Source: Flaccisagitta enflata
Lineage: Eukaryota; Chaetognatha; Sagittoidea; Aphragmophora
Direction of reading: 5' to 3'
DNA length: 64,000 nt
NCBI GenBank assembly: GCA_965153355.1
Contig: OZ231128.1
Location: 19,034,001-19,098,000, forward strand
The notes beneath the pieces were generated by a model that saw only the letters and a program-made list of their open reading frames with translations, was not told the origin of the DNA and made no database searches. The translations under genes were made by a program, and so were the position numbers. Shown here piece by piece: positions 50,910 through 63,400 of the stretch (positions are counted from its first letter, which is position 1; each line of letters opens with the position of its first letter).

Positions 50910-51095
50910 GTGAGAAAGAGAGAGAAACAAGGCCCGATAACACCTCTCTCAAAATTGGGCGAACTGGATCAGAACTTGTCTATTTTTTAAATTTTCTAAG
51001 TCCAGGTTAAACATAATTTGTAATTTATAATATATTTTCCCGGAAACAAAATTTTACCCTGGTTTGTCAAAATACTATATGTTTTTTCAGTTGTC

Positions 51096-51345
51096 GCTCG
51101 CGGGTGGGCAGGGGCGGTGATGACGGTAGGCAGGGGGAGTAATGCGGGTGGGCAGGGGGAGTAATGCGGGTGGGCAGGGGCAATATGTAGGTGGGCAGGG
51201 CTGTAATATATCTTGGCAGGGGAAATAATTTTCAGAAATCAATATTTCAGCCAATTTCGCGTCGCTAAAAAATACGCGTTATGGACCTTCAGACAGACCA
51301 TTCAAACCTTCACAGCCTCTTATCTAGTTGCTTTATCGGCGACTA
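51096..51345 (-). mobile_element. HE-D-like element with 23-bp repeats
   Basis: GTCGCTCGCGGGTGGGCAGG, then repeated GGGTGGGCAGGGGGAGTAAT, then CAGCCTCTTATCTAGTTGC and CGGCGACTAAGG. The terminal hairpin is decayed. Confidence 0.65.
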
Positions 51346-51453
51346 AGGAAAGGAAAAGGTGTAACGCGGGGGTGGACTGTCTTTTTGCGTGACTGACCAA
51401 CAGACGAACTGACTGGGTGAAGAAATAAAGAATTGACGCGAACTCTTCTGTCT

Positions 51454-52170
<717 letters not shown>

Positions 52171-52281
52171 CCTTCTTCTCTGCCCTCTTTTCCTCCTTAT
52201 TTAACACCCTCTTCTTCCTCTTTGAGTTCTTCTTGTTCCTCCTCTGCCAGAACCCCCAACCCAAGTTTTCCTCTTCCTTTT

Positions 52282-52858
52282 TGGGCAGCAGTCCCGAAGG
52301 GGACGAAGTCCTGTAGAACACAGGGGGAATCTGTCCGTCCGTCCGTCCATACGTACGTCCGTCTGTCCATACGTCCATCCCCCCCTGCCCCACCCTCAGG
52401 GCTTCATATCCTTTGGGGCCCAAATCAAAATATGTATGGCCCAAATCCAAGCAAAATGGCCCAAATCCAGGCAAAATGGCCCAAATCCAGGCAAAATGGC
52501 CCAAATCCAGGCAAAATGGGCCATATCTGGCTAGAAAACCTGAATTATGGACTGAGTTCTATCATTTTGGCCCCTTAAAATTAGAATCTGGCTCTTAAAA
52601 CCCACATCCTAGCTATAGAGACCCAGATCATGACCTTTGGGACCCAGATTCTGACCTCCAAGGCCTAGGTTCTGGCCTCAAAGACCTAAATCCTAATCTC
52701 AGAGGCACAAATCCTGGCCTCAGAGACTGAAATCCTTGCCTCTCAGACCAAGAAATTGGTCTCTGAGTTTCAGATTCTAGCCTCAGAGACCTTGAACCTG
52801 GCCTGCTCCTCCCTCAACTTAACCTACAAACTATACAATAAGGGCAAGGGTACCATTG
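52282..52858 (+). mobile_element. C-family element with GGCCCAAATCCAGGCAAAAT units
   Basis: GGGCAGCAGTCCCGAAGGGG, AAGTCCTGTAGAACACAGGG, GTCCGTCC array, CCTGCCCCACCCTCAGGG, 20-bp units, then diverged 20-21-bp units to about 52810. The right inverted end is not clear. Confidence 0.78.
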
Positions 52859-52864
52859 TCCATA

Positions 52865-53453
52865 TACAGTATGTTTTTTCTGGAATGCACCAAAAGAAAC
52901 CTATCTATCTCTGCTCCTGGGCATCATAGCCAGATGCAGATTGCACCATTGGATAGAGCGTGAAAAACTATTTAAAGTATGATATTTCTGATATACACGT
53001 CCATCATGAAATTGCTCTACCACATCCAAACATTGAAATCTCCAACACCCAGAAATTGGCAATTTTTTTCTCCTTACAAAAGAATGTCTAAAGGTTAAGC
53101 AGGTCAAATAATTGACAATTATGGGGCTGACTAAATCAGGGTACAAATCTATTCTAAAGTTTGTCCAGTAAATCATAGGGAAGCCCCATATTTGTTTACT
53201 ATTTGATCTACTGAACCTCTTGATCTTCTTAATAAGGAGAATAAAATTGACAATTTCTGGGTGTTGGAGATTTCTATGTTTTTTCTGGCGTTGTGGTAGA
53301 GCAATTTAATGATGAATGTTGATATAAAAAAGAACGTACTTAAAATAGCTTTTCACGCTCTTTCCAGTGGCACAATCGGCGTCTGGCTATGATGCTCAGG
53401 AGCAGAGATATATATAGGTTTCTTTTGGTGCATTCCAGAAAAAACATACTGTA
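52865..53453. mobile_element. TA-flanked foldback with CAGTATGTTTTTTC ends
   Basis: CAGTATGTTTTTTCTGGAAT pairs with its inverse at 53432-53451, and CATCATAGCCAGATGC with a diverged inverse near 53382-53395. TA lies on both sides. 585 bp, palindromic throughout, no coding. Confidence 0.85.
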
Positions 53454-53504
53454 CTGCCTTTTGTCATTTCTCCATGGTATTCAATGAAAATTTGAATAAC
53501 AGGG

Positions 53505-53668
53505 CATCCTAGACAGAAGGAAGGCAGACAAAAGGACGGACTGACAGATTCCCCCTTCTACAGGACTTTGTCCCCTTCGGGGCCGCTGCCCTGCTCCCTC
53601 TCAACCTAAATCACTTTCTACTCAAGCAGGGCACAAGTACCGCTGACCACTTACTGCCTTTGGGCTGC
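53505..53668 (+). mobile_element. C-family right end
   Basis: GACAGATTCCCCCTTCTACA, GGACTTTGTCCCCTTCGGGG, CCGCTGCCCTG and the AGGGCACAAGTACCGCTGAC tail. The left part is missing. Confidence 0.7.
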
Positions 53669-54178
53669 TATTGGGCATTGGTCTCAAAGGGGATGGAGTC
53701 CTGTAGAACACAGGGGGAATCTGTCTGTCCTTCCGTACATCTGTTTGTCCATTCGCCGTACATACATACATCCCCCCCTGCCCCATCCTCAGGGCTTCGT
53801 CTCCTTTGGGGCCCTTAAGTAAACTGTATGGCCCAAATTCAAGCAAAATGGCCCAAATCCATGTAAAATGGCCCAAATCTGGCTAGAAAACCTGCATTAT
53901 GGTCTGAAATTCATCAATTTGACCCCTTTGAGTTAGATTCTGGCATCTGTTACCTAGGTTCTGGCTTCTAAACCCCACATCCAAAACCCAGATCATGACC
54001 TCTGGGACCCAGAATCTGGCCTTCAAGACCCAAGTTCCGGCCTTAAGGACACAAATCCTGGCCTCAGAGACCAAAATCCTGGCCTCAGACACTCAAATCC
54101 TGGCATCAGAGACTAAGTAATTGGTCTCTGAGAACCAGATTCTGGTCTCAGAGACCCAGACCCTAGCCTGCCCCCACA
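53669..54178 (+). mobile_element. C-family left end with 20-bp units
   Basis: GGGCATTGGTCTCAAAGGGG, GAGTCCTGTAGAACACAGGG, GTCCTTCC array, CCTGCCCCATCCTCAGGG, ATGGCCCAAATC units and CTGGCCTCAGAGACC units. It abuts the previous fragment. Confidence 0.75.
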
Positions 54179-55476
54179 TAAATAGATGATTATCTTGGTC
54201 AAAAAGTATGCTTTGATATGTTATCATTGCATGTATATGGGGTTTTGCCCGCTTCCCGAGTCATTTAAGGGTCCCTTTCAGCATTCAAAGTCAGATGGTA
54301 GGACAAAAATAACACTAAGATTTTCTTATTTTTTCTATAACAGAATTTTTAGAAATACAGTTTTTTTTAAAGATACCTATTCTTGTAAATGCAGCAGCGC
54401 CACCAAATTTTCATATATACAGTCCATCATTTAGCATATTCATGAATATTGAATACATCTGAGAACTTTGAGTGGCATTTTTTATACCTTTTGGCAAGGA
54501 TATTGATACAAGTTTATGAAATTTAAAATGAGTAAAATTGCAAACTTCAACATGAACAAGGTCAACAAACCTTAGTTGCATGGTAATAAAGGTAATAAAG
54601 CTAATAATGCTAATACAAGAAAGCGCGTCAGTGAGCATAGCTGCTCATTTGTGAGGGTGTTTTTGAGTATTCTAGGTCATTTAGCTCATTTAGCTCAATC
54701 TTTTTTTTCTGATTTTAAATAGGATGAATAAATCTTTTGATGTAAGCATGCATACAAGAAAGCATGTATAACTATAGCATAGCTGGTCGTCTTCTTGAAT
54801 GATTTTAGTAATTTTGCTCATCTACCTTTTTTTCTCTGATTTCCAGTGCAATCAATGTATGACTTGGAGCAAGTAAAGGGAAAAAAGTTCATTCAGTCAC
54901 TTCTTGATCAATTTTTCGCATCAAAATATTTACTATGAACCAAAAGAATGTTTTCTCAAGCCTCATAGAATCATATAGCACACCCCCCCAAAAAATAGGC
55001 CCGCTGTTAGCCGTTTTACAGCGAAGGGAGCAGTATATACAATGAGGAACGCCAGGTAATTTTAGATTGTGCGTGAGAATTATTTTAAAAGACCATTTTT
55101 CTGTCGCTGTCAGCGATAGGATTTTGGGCATTTGATCCATTTTGTCCCCGAAATTTGTTAATTGTGTTAATAGTTGCTTGAGATAATTTTTTCCACCTTA
55201 ATATATGCAATTTTGTCACCTTACGAAAAAAACACCTGAAGGAGGTCAAGTTACAAAAGAAAATCATAAAATCGTAGTGTTCAACTTATTATTTTTGTTT
55301 ACAATACTTCCCGTCAGAGTTAAGCTATGAAATTTTAACTGGTGTTAGGGAACATGCTAAACTACTTGCGTGTCAATTTTCATGATCCTAGACAAATTCT
55401 AAGTATCGCTTTTCCTCCTTTGATTCCAAAATCCATTCTAAAAAGGAGTTTTCGAAAAAAAGATTTTTCATCTTGA
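54179..55476. other. No gene seen
   Basis: AT-rich, unique-looking. The near-repeated phrase GAGCATAGCTGCTCAT (54634) also occurs near 37134, hinting at an old dispersed repeat. Confidence 0.5.
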
Positions 55477-55608
55477 AAATAACAAATCTGTAAAACGGTC
55501 AAACTTTTTGCATTTTTAAAAACATACGACGCGAGATATACTAATTTTTAAGCGTCGTATGTTTTTGTTTTTTTCATTTTTGCGTTTTCTATGCAAATTT
55601 GTTATTTT
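55477..55608. repeat. Hairpin with 15-bp perfect stem
   Basis: AAAAACATACGACGC (55518-55532), a 19-nt loop, and GCGTCGTATGTTTTT (55552-55566). An outer pair AAAATAACAAAT / ATTTGTTATTTT extends the palindrome. Confidence 0.85.
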
Positions 55609-55892
55609 CAGTAAGCATGAGTTGGAGTGATTTTTGCTCCTTAGAAAAAGCGAGCTGCTGGTGAAATGGTTTGTGTGGTGGAGGGATATCTGATGGACGT
55701 TGAACCTCAATTTTCATAATCAAGCTGTGTGTCGTCAGCATAAATGAAAACCTATCATTTTTGCTTGTTCGAATACATGCTTGCTTGCTTGTTTTTGTGC
55801 TTACATGCTTGTAAACAACTATAAGAAATGACCAAAAATGAAGCGAAAAAGAAAGAAAAAGACGTACAAAAGAACAAAATAGTGAAAGAAAT

Positions 55893-55961
<69 letters not shown>

Positions 55962-55968
55962 AATCAGA
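55893..55968. repeat. (GAAA)n microsatellite
   Basis: About 70 bp of GAAA on the plus strand just before an HE-D element. Confidence 0.95.
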
Positions 55969-56001
55969 CAAAAAGAAAAAGAGAAAGAATGAAAGCATAA
56001 A

Positions 56002-56200
56002 AACAAGTAATGGGTGGTTACAACAATAGCGGGTGGGCAGAGGCGTCCAACCTCTACTCACATCCCCCCCTCCCACACAAATGTAAGCATCAGATCACTT
56101 TTTGACGCGCGTCACAGACTGACAGTATAAACGATGGACAGACTAACGGGCAGACAGATGGACAAAGCCTCTTGTAGAGTCGCGGGTCCGCAACTAAAAA
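56002..56200 (-). mobile_element. HE-D hairpin-end element
   Basis: AACAAGTAATGGGTGGTTAC, TAGCGGGTGGGCAGAGGC, CAGACAGATGGACAAAGCC and right end AGTCGCGGGTCCGCAACT plus AAAAAA. Confidence 0.82.
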
Positions 56201-56220
56201 AGAAAGACAGATAGAAATGA

Positions 56221-56518
56221 AACAAGCCCGACTGGGCAACGATGCGTCCGGACTGTGTCTCAGCGTTTATTGATCATGTGACATATATGTATATGGAGAG
56301 ACAGATGGACGAATAGACGGGTGAAAAGACTCTCAAAACATGTTGGTTGATCATTTGTTTCAGTGTAGGATCTCACCGTGGCCAAAAACAGCCGAGAAAC
56401 GCGGTTTTTGCACGGGCGTAACGGACGGACGGACGGACGGACGGACGGATGGACGGACGGACCGACCGGCGGACGGACGGACAGACCCTCTTATAGAGAT
56501 GCGAGGACGCATCTAAAA
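56221..56518 (-). mobile_element. HE-E hairpin-end element
   Basis: AACAAGCCCGACTGGGCAAC, GATGCGTCCGGACTGTGTC, (GGAC)n array, right hairpin AGATGCGAGGACGCATCT plus AAAAC. Outer arm GGACGCATC is the exact inverse complement of left GATGCGTCC. Inverse orientation to the 40671 copy. Confidence 0.88.
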
Positions 56519-56520
56519 CA

Positions 56521-57378
56521 GGTCGCCCAAGGGCAATATGTGGTCAGCGATACCCGTTGCCCTGCTTTGAGTGATTGTGAATTGGAGTGAGGGGAAGCAG
56601 GGCAGCGGCCCCGAAGGGGACAAAGTCCTGTAGAACACAGGGGGACTTTCGTTCGTCCTTCCTGAAGAAGTGGATGAGATGCTATACAGGCCTTCAAGAG
56701 CCTAAACTGAGGTCTAAGAAGGCTGATGTAAGGCCTGAAAATGCCAATCTGAAGCTTGAGAGGGCTGACTTGAGGCTTGAGAGCGCTGGATTAAGGCTTG
56801 AAAGGTCAGAGAACTGATATGAAGCCTGAGAGCAATAAGTTGAGGCTTAGATAGCTGATTTGAAGCCTGAAAGGCCTAATTTGAGGCCTGAGAGGCTAGG
56901 TTTGAGGCCTGATAATCTGGATTTGAGGCCTGAGAAGCCTAATTTGAGGCCTGAGAGGCCAGGTTTGATGTCTGAAAGGTTGGATTTGGGGCCTGAGAGG
57001 CCGGATTTGAGGCCTGAGAGGCTGGATTTGGGGCCTGAGAGGCTGGATTTGAGGCCTGAGAGGCCAGATTTGAGGCCTGTGATGCTGGATTTGAGGCCCA
57101 AGAGGCAAGATTTGAGGCCTGAGAGGCTAGATTTAAGGCTTGCGAGGCTAGAATTGAGGCCTGAGAGGCCTGAGAGGCTGGATTTGAGGCCAAAGAGGCT
57201 GGATTTGAGGCCTGATAGGCCAGATTTTAGGCCTGAGAGGCCAGATTTGAGGTCTCAGAGGCCATAGTTGAGGCCTGAGGGGCTTGATGAGGGGGGACGA
57301 ACGGACGAACTAACGGACGAACGAAAGTCCCCCTGTGTTCTACAGGACTTCGTCCCCTTCGGGGCCGCTGCCCAAAAA
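56521..57378 (-). mobile_element. C-family element with 21-bp minisatellite
   Basis: GTGGTCAGCGATACCCGTTG tail, GGCAGCGGCCCCGAAGGGG, AAGTCCTGTAGAACACAGGG, about 25 copies of GAGGCCTGAGAGGCTGGATTT, then the inverse ACAGGACTTCGTCCCCTTCG and GGGCCGCTGCCC. Both ends are intact. Confidence 0.88.
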
Positions 57379-57660
57379 GGAAAGAAAGAAAGAAAGGAAG
57401 GAAGAAAGAGAGAGAGAAAGAGAGAAAGAGAGAAAGAGAGAAGGAGAGAAAGAAAGAAAAAAGAGAGGAAGAAAGAAAGAAAGAAAAAAGAGAGGAAGAA
57501 CGAAAAAAAAAGAATTGTTAACTGAAATGTTGAGAAAAATACTTGTTATCACTTGTTCGCATGAAGGAGAGAGAGAGAGAGACGGAGAGAAGGAGAGACG
57601 GAGAGATGGAGAGACGGAGAGACAGAGAGACGGAGAGACGGAGAGAGATATGAGTAAGGA
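57379..57660. repeat. GAAA/GAGA/GACGGAGA simple repeats
   Basis: A purine-rich stretch in two blocks (57379-57510 and 57565-57650). Confidence 0.9.
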
Positions 57661-57663
57661 ATA

Positions 57664-57818
57664 AACAAGACCGGATACACGGCCACCAGTTGCGGATGGG
57701 TGGTCAGGGGCGGATATACGCGTTTTCCTACTTTTCGACTCATGCTGATGGACCGACGGACCAACGGACCAACGGATGGACAAAGCCTCTTATAGAGTTG
57801 CGTGCCCGCAACTAAAAA
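57664..57818 (-). mobile_element. HE-D hairpin-end element
   Basis: AACAAGACCGGATACACGGC, AGTTGCGGATGGGTGGTC, short GGACCAAC array, CTCTTATAG and AGTTGCGTGCCCGCAACT plus AAAAAAG. Confidence 0.85.
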
Positions 57819-57825
57819 AGAAAAA

Positions 57826-58278
57826 AGTCGCAAAAGCGTTAGATGGTCAGCGGTACCTGTGCCCTGCTTAAGTAGGTTGTGGTTGAAGTTGAGGGGGGAG
57901 CAGGGCAGCGGCCCCGAAGGGATCGATGACCTATGCTTTCACACATATGGGGAATTTTCTCCTCCTACTTCTCCTTCTCCTCCGCACCCCCCCCCCCCCC
58001 AGCCTCCAGGCCTGTATCTCAGCCTCGAGGCCCATATCCCAGGCTTGAGGCCCAAATCCCAGTCTTGAGGCCCAAATCCCTTGAGACAGGAATTTTGGCC
58101 TTGAAGTAGGGATTTGGGACTCAAGTCTGGGATTTGGGCTTCCAGACTGGGACTGGGACTGATATATGGGCCTGGAGGCTGAGGGGAGGGCGGGTACGAA
58201 GGAGAAGGAGGAGGAGAAGAAGGAGGAGCAAATTTTGTGTGAAAGGATAGGTCATCGACCCCTTCTGGGCCGCTGCCC
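57826..58278 (-). mobile_element. B-family element
   Basis: Tail AGTCGCAAAAGCGTTAGATG, CAGCGGCCCCGAAGGG end with GATGACCTATGC, 20-bp AGGCCCAAATCCCAG-type units, and GATAGGTCATCGACCCCTTC with GGGCCGCTGCCC. Confidence 0.85.
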
Positions 58279-58517
58279 GAAAAGGAACGCGAGAGGAAAA
58301 AAAAGAAAGAGAATGATAAGAAAGGAAGAAAAAATGGTAGAACAAAAAAGTTCGACATACAGACAGATAGACAGAAAGACACACAGACACACAGAAGTGA
58401 GATTGCATGATTTATAACAAACACACAAAAAAAGGCCAAGGATGGACCAGACGCACTGAGGGACCAATGTGCGGACCGACAGATGGACGAAGCCTCTGAG
58501 ACGAATGCAAGGGCACA

Positions 58518-58652
58518 TCTAAACATGCCCAAGTAGGCCAATAAGGTTCGTCGTGTGAATCGTTGAACGAATGTGTAACTGACCAACAGACCGACTGACC
58601 AACTAACTGACGGACACAGCCAATTATAGAGGTGCTTTGGCGCACCTAAAAA
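58518..58652 (-). mobile_element. Hairpin-end element with GGTGC stem
   Basis: ACATGCCCAAGTAGGCC, CAACAGACCGACTGACC array, CAATTATAG and AGGTGCTTTGGCGCACCT plus AAAAAG. It is a fourth stem variant. A decayed relative precedes it to about 58516. Confidence 0.7.
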
Positions 58653-58734
58653 GTGTATCATATGAATGATTGTGAATAAATGTTAACAAAGTTTGCAAAC
58701 GTTTCCATGGAAAAGTGAAATACAACTTTGCTAG

Positions 58735-59117
58735 AAAAAAAAGACGCGCCTGCTTATCAATTCATAAAAAAGATGCAATAGATAATTTGAATTATTTTCA
58801 TTTAGGACATTTTGAAAGATTTTCAAACAAATCTATGTAGACCAATCCAAGGTCTGTATCTCAAATGATTTAGATGCCAGAGCCATGCAAAGAGAAGCAC
58901 TAATTTGCAAAAATGCAATTTTAGAATTTAAAGATTGTCAAACTGAAATGGGTAAAGATTTTACTCAAACTATTGCCCTTTTTAACAAAAAAAGATAGGA
59001 TTACAAGATTGGCGCAAAATGAAAGTGATTTTGAAAGGCTTTCAAATGGTCAAAGATTTTAATGAGTTTCTCAAAGATTCATTGGTAAAATTAGCCATTT
59101 AAAAGTCTTTTTTTATC
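58735..59117. mobile_element. MITE, AAAAAAGACGC family (long copy)
   Basis: Starts AAAAAAAAGACGCGCCTGC and ends TTAAAAGTCTTTTTTT. It shares GACCAATCC.AG.TCTGTAT with the 27 kb copy. Confidence 0.68.
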
Positions 59118-59251
59118 CGTGTTGTACCTACAAATGATTACAAGAAAAGGAACATTGTTGTCAGTCCCAACTTGTTAATGTGTGAATGTGATGTCGATGA
59201 TAAAGGAGGATGAAGGAACAAATACATTGATAAATGAATGAACCCCACTGA

Positions 59252-59466
59252 GGGCGTGTTTCTAGTGAAGATGAAAAACGCAATAGTTCCCGTTGAACAC
59301 GTTGACAGTATGAACACACATTCATGAATTTTAACTGTCCCACAAGGGAGTGAGTGAAATGAATGAGCAAGCCTTTGAACAGAATGAGCGGTGCGAGTGA
59401 ACGAACGTAGCGAGCGACCGAGTGGCCCGTTAAAAACGCGATTGTCTTTGACTATAAACGCCACCT
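59252..59466. mobile_element. MITE with GGGCGTGTTT end (second copy)
   Basis: GGGCGTGTTTCTAG at the left, GAACGAACGTAGCGAGCGAC inside, and a decayed AAACGCC right end. Shorter than the 32694 copy. Confidence 0.72.
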
Positions 59467-59790
59467 GATACTGGTAGGCCAAATGATAGTTGGAAAAAAG
59501 TCAAATTTTGCAATTCGGCTTTTTAGATGCGTCCTTGCATCTCTATAAGGTGCATCTCTCTAAGGTGTTTCCCTCCGTCCTTAGGTCAGTCCGTAACCCG
59601 GTTTCTCAAAATTAGTCTATGCACCAGACCCGCTGATTTTGTTTTCCTTCCGAGCAGCAGAAACTCCTCCCAAAATCTTCCGACTAGCTATCTATCAGTA
59701 TACTTACCCATTTACTTGTCTGTCTTTCTATATTTTCATCTATCAATTAATGTATCCAGCTATTTCTTTATCTATCTGTCTATCTATCTG

Positions 59791-59844
<54 letters not shown>

Positions 59845-60030
59845 AATCTATCTATCTATCTGTCTATCTATTTATTCATCTATCCATCTATGCATCTATA
59901 CATCCATCTTCCTATAAATTAACCAATTAATCTTTGTATTCCTGTCTTTTGTGCTTATCTGTTGATCCTATCCATTACAAACTAAAATCTAAATGAATTC
60001 ATATGACAGAAGCAATTTTTCTGTTTTTTT
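59467..60030. repeat. HE-E fragment and (ATCT)n microsatellite
   Basis: AGATGCGTCCTTGCATCT (59525-59542) with a GTCC stretch is a truncated HE-E end. ATCT repeats run about 59770-59880. No gene seen. Confidence 0.75.
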
Positions 60031-60406
60031 TAGTTGCGTGCACACGACTCTACAACCCGCTTGGTCCGTCCGTCGGTCGATCGGTTGCTTGGTCCGTCGG
60101 TCGGTCCGTCAAACTTTACTTTTTTTATTTCTTTCAGTTGTTGTTAGTCATTTTAGGGCATTTTATGTCATTTTTTAGTCATTCTAAGTCATTTTAAGTC
60201 ATTCTAATTCATTTAAAGTCTTGTTAAGTTATATTGAGTCACTTAAGTCAATCGGGTCAATTTAGTCATTAAAGTCATTTTCTATCATTTTATGTCTTTT
60301 TAAGTCATTTATAGTCATTTTGAGTCATTTTGAGTCATTTAAAGTAAATTCAACCCATCTTAAGTTATTTATATCCCGCACGCGACTTATAGGTGTTGGC
60401 CTTGTT
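60031..60406 (+). mobile_element. HE-A variant with GTCATTTTAA array
   Basis: AGTTGCGTGCACACGACT, CTACAACCCGC, GGTCCGTC array, about 200 bp of decamers, CCCGCACGCGACTTATAGG and GGCCTTGTT. Confidence 0.8.
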
Positions 60407-60720
60407 TTCTTCTTTTTTCCTCCCCCTTTTCTCTTTTTTCCTTTTTTTTTTTTTTCTTTCTTTTTTCCTTCTTTCTTCCTTCTTGGCTTCTGGAACCTTC
60501 CGACTGGCCGTCAACGCTTCCGAGCAGCGGCGCTGCGAGCTGCTCCACAATCAGCGCCTCTGCTATGCACTCTAACTATTATTAGATGCGTCCTCGCATT
60601 TCTATAAATGTCCGTCCTTCCCGAAGTCTCAAGTACTCAGAAACCACCCTTGACTATTGTGAGAATGTATGAACGAATGAATAAATAAACAAATGAAGGA
60701 ATGAACGACCAAAAAATAGT
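60407..60720. other. T-rich stretch and HE-E fragment
   Basis: A pyrimidine-rich run to 60485, then at 60585 AGATGCGTCCTCGCATTTC as a truncated HE-E end. No gene seen. Confidence 0.55.
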
Positions 60721-61160
60721 TGGATGAAAGAATGAATGAATGAATGAATGAATGAATGAATGAATGAATGAATGAATGTATTAAAGAATGAATGAATGAT
60801 GAGTTAAACAAATCAGTAATGAAATGAAAGTATGCAAGAACCACGGAGATTTATATCTTCAAAATTGAAACAGTTGAATGAAATTATGAAATAATGAATG
60901 AATGAATGAAATAATGAATGAATGAATGAATGAATGAATGAATGAATGAATGAATGAATGAATTGATGAACAAAGGAAAGACTAAATGAATGAATAAATG
61001 AACAAATGAATGAATGATGGGTTGAACAAATCATAAACAAAAAAAACGAGGAGAAAAGAGGAGAAAAACAGAATATATGAATGAATGAATGAATGAATAA
61101 ATGTGAAAGAATGAATGAATTAATGAAGGAATATATAAATGACCAAATGAATGAATACAC
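60721..61160. repeat. (GAAT)n microsatellite blocks
   Basis: GAAT/AATG tetranucleotides at about 60730-60800 and 60890-61145, with interruptions. Confidence 0.95.
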
Positions 61161-61820
61161 AAATCATCAAGTCTTGATTATCGAAGGAATGTAAGATTGC
61201 TTAACCTGAAAATTTGAGTAATCATAACACAAATCTGTATTATGACATGTTGAAAGATATGCTGAAAATAGCTATTTATGCATGTTTTATTTTATATATA
61301 CTTTAAATCTTACATTAAAAATATTAAAAGATGTTTATTCATGTATAATTTATTAATTTTCTGCAGTTTTTTGAAAATTTTCAAAGATTTTTTGAGTAAA
61401 TCAATATATTATATTCATAAAATTAAAATAAACTATGTTAATTCACTTTAAATATGAAATAATAAATATTTAGCTGATACGAATGGATTTTGCATCAATT
61501 TTTTTTATTTTGCAATCAAAACATAATATATTTAACAAAAATTCTGAAAAAAATAGTTATATTAAAACTTAGTTTTTTAGCCTTAGTGAATGCCAAATTC
61601 TACGCAATCTTGCTCCATGTCGTATGCAATTGCTCTTGATTTGGTCAAACAAATAAAAAAAGATTCAGGGACTGAAGATAAAATCATGGTGAAAAGTGAC
61701 CAATGCTTACAACTTTTTTCCTCACGGCGACAGCCGCCATTACTAGTAGAAATGTGCTTGATATGACGATATTGTATTATTCCTAAGGTAACTGGAGACT
61801 CCAATGGAGAGGGTTGGCGG
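61161..61820. other. No gene seen
   Basis: Very AT-rich, no recognised exon or element. Confidence 0.5.
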
Positions 61821-61864
<44 letters not shown>

Positions 61865-61866
61865 GC

Positions 61867-61951
<85 letters not shown>
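61821..61951. repeat. (TTG)n microsatellite
   Basis: About 130 bp of TTG with one TGC variant. Confidence 0.97.
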
Positions 61952-61952
<1 letters not shown>

Positions 61953-62056
61953 CGTCTTCCTCATCATTTCGTCTGTTGCTATGTCTCCAACCCCTTTAAC
62001 ATCGATAAAGTTGAGAATGTTTTAGTTAAGCGGCGCCCTTCATCCTGGAAAAACCA

Positions 62057-62506
62057 CAAACGAACGAAATGGTGGTAGGAGGAAGGACAAGAAATGTCTT
62101 CCCCATCAAACGAACGCAATGGTGGTAGGAGGAAGGACAAGAAATGTCTTCCCCACCAAATGAACGCAATGGTGGTAGGAGGAAGGACAAGCAATGTCAT
62201 TACCATCAAATGAACGCAATGGTGGTAGGAGGAAGGACAAGAAATGTCTTCCCCATCAAATGAACGCAATGGTGGTAGGAGGAAGGACAAGAAATGTCTT
62301 TCCCATCAAATGAACGCAATGGTGGTAGGAGGAAGGACAAGAAATGTCTTCCCCATCAAACTAATGCAATGGTGGTAGGAGGAAGGACAAGAAATATCTT
62401 TCCCATCAAACTAACGCAATGGTGGTAGGAGGAAGGACAAGAAATATCTTTCCCATCAAACTAACGCAATGGTGGTAGGAGGAAGGACAAGAAATGTCTC
62501 TCCCAT
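62057..62506. repeat. 50-bp tandem array, nine copies
   Basis: Units start at 62057, 62107, 62157 and so on to 62457 with no insertion or deletion. Each has CAATGGTGGTAGGAGGAAGG and ACAAGAAATGTCTTCCCCAT. The period is not a multiple of three, so it is not a coding repeat. Confidence 0.97.
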
Positions 62507-62630
62507 CCATCCCAATTCTTCATCCTTACAGGATCCAGAAGAGAGATAAAAATGTTTTTGACATCGTCGAATTTTTCGTCATCTTTCTTTAGAATCTTCG
62601 TTTTGTTTTGTTTTTTATTCATCTTTTTTT

Positions 62631-62856
62631 TAGTCGCCTGCTTGTGACTCTATAACCCACTGTATTGGTTGGTTGGTTGGTCGGTCAGTTCGTCGGTTCG
62701 ACTGTCGGTCGGTCGCCGTTTGCTTATTTAGCGTTTTTGGCGTTTTCAGGCGTTCTTGTCATTACTGCTCCTGCCTAAATGCTTGAGTTAGCATGTTTCA
62801 TCACTGCCCCTGTCCACCCGTATGCGACTTCGATAGCCGTTTATCCGGCCTTGTTT
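62631..62856 (+). mobile_element. HE-A hairpin-end element
   Basis: AGTCGCCTGCTTGTGACT, CTATAACCC, GGTTGGTC array, CTGCTCCTGCCTAAATGC, CCGTATGCGACTTCGATAGC and GGCCTTGTT. Both stem motifs are partly decayed. Confidence 0.83.
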
Positions 62857-63224
62857 TTTCTATAGATTGTTTTTTTGTGTGTGTGTGTGCGTGTTTTTTT
62901 TTTGTTGTTTCTGTTGTTTTGCTGTTTTTATTTTGTTTCTTTTGTTTTTGTTTCTTTTTTTTTTTATCTTTTTTACTTTGTTTTTTTTTGTTGTTTTTTT
63001 TCTTATCTTTTTTTTTCTTTTTGCTTTTTTTTTGCCTTTGTTTTTTTGTTTTTTTGCTTTTTTTCTGTTTTTTGCATTTTGCTTTTTGTTCTCTTGTTAT
63101 TTGGTTTTCGTTTTTGATATTTCGTTTTTGGTTTTGGTAATTTTATTTCAGTTTTTGGTTTTTGGTTGGGTTTTGAGTTTCGGGTTTTGTTTTTCATCTT
63201 GCTTTTTGTTTTTTTTTTTTTTGG
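62857..63224. other. T-rich low-complexity sequence
   Basis: TTTTTGTTTTG-type runs throughout; no gene. Confidence 0.85.
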
Positions 63225-63251
63225 CTGTTGTTGTTGTTGTTGTTGTTGATT

Positions 63252-63300
<49 letters not shown>

Positions 63301-63314
63301 CGTTGTCGTTGTCG

Positions 63315-63369
<55 letters not shown>

Positions 63370-63400
63370 GGATGTTGTTGTTGTTGTTGCTGCCCTTGTT
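63225..63400. repeat. (TTG)n microsatellite
   Basis: About 165 bp of TTG with GTC variants. Confidence 0.97.

Noticed and set aside
62057-62506. CRISPR-like array
   Set aside because: The whole 50-bp unit repeats with no unique spacers, and the context is animal DNA.
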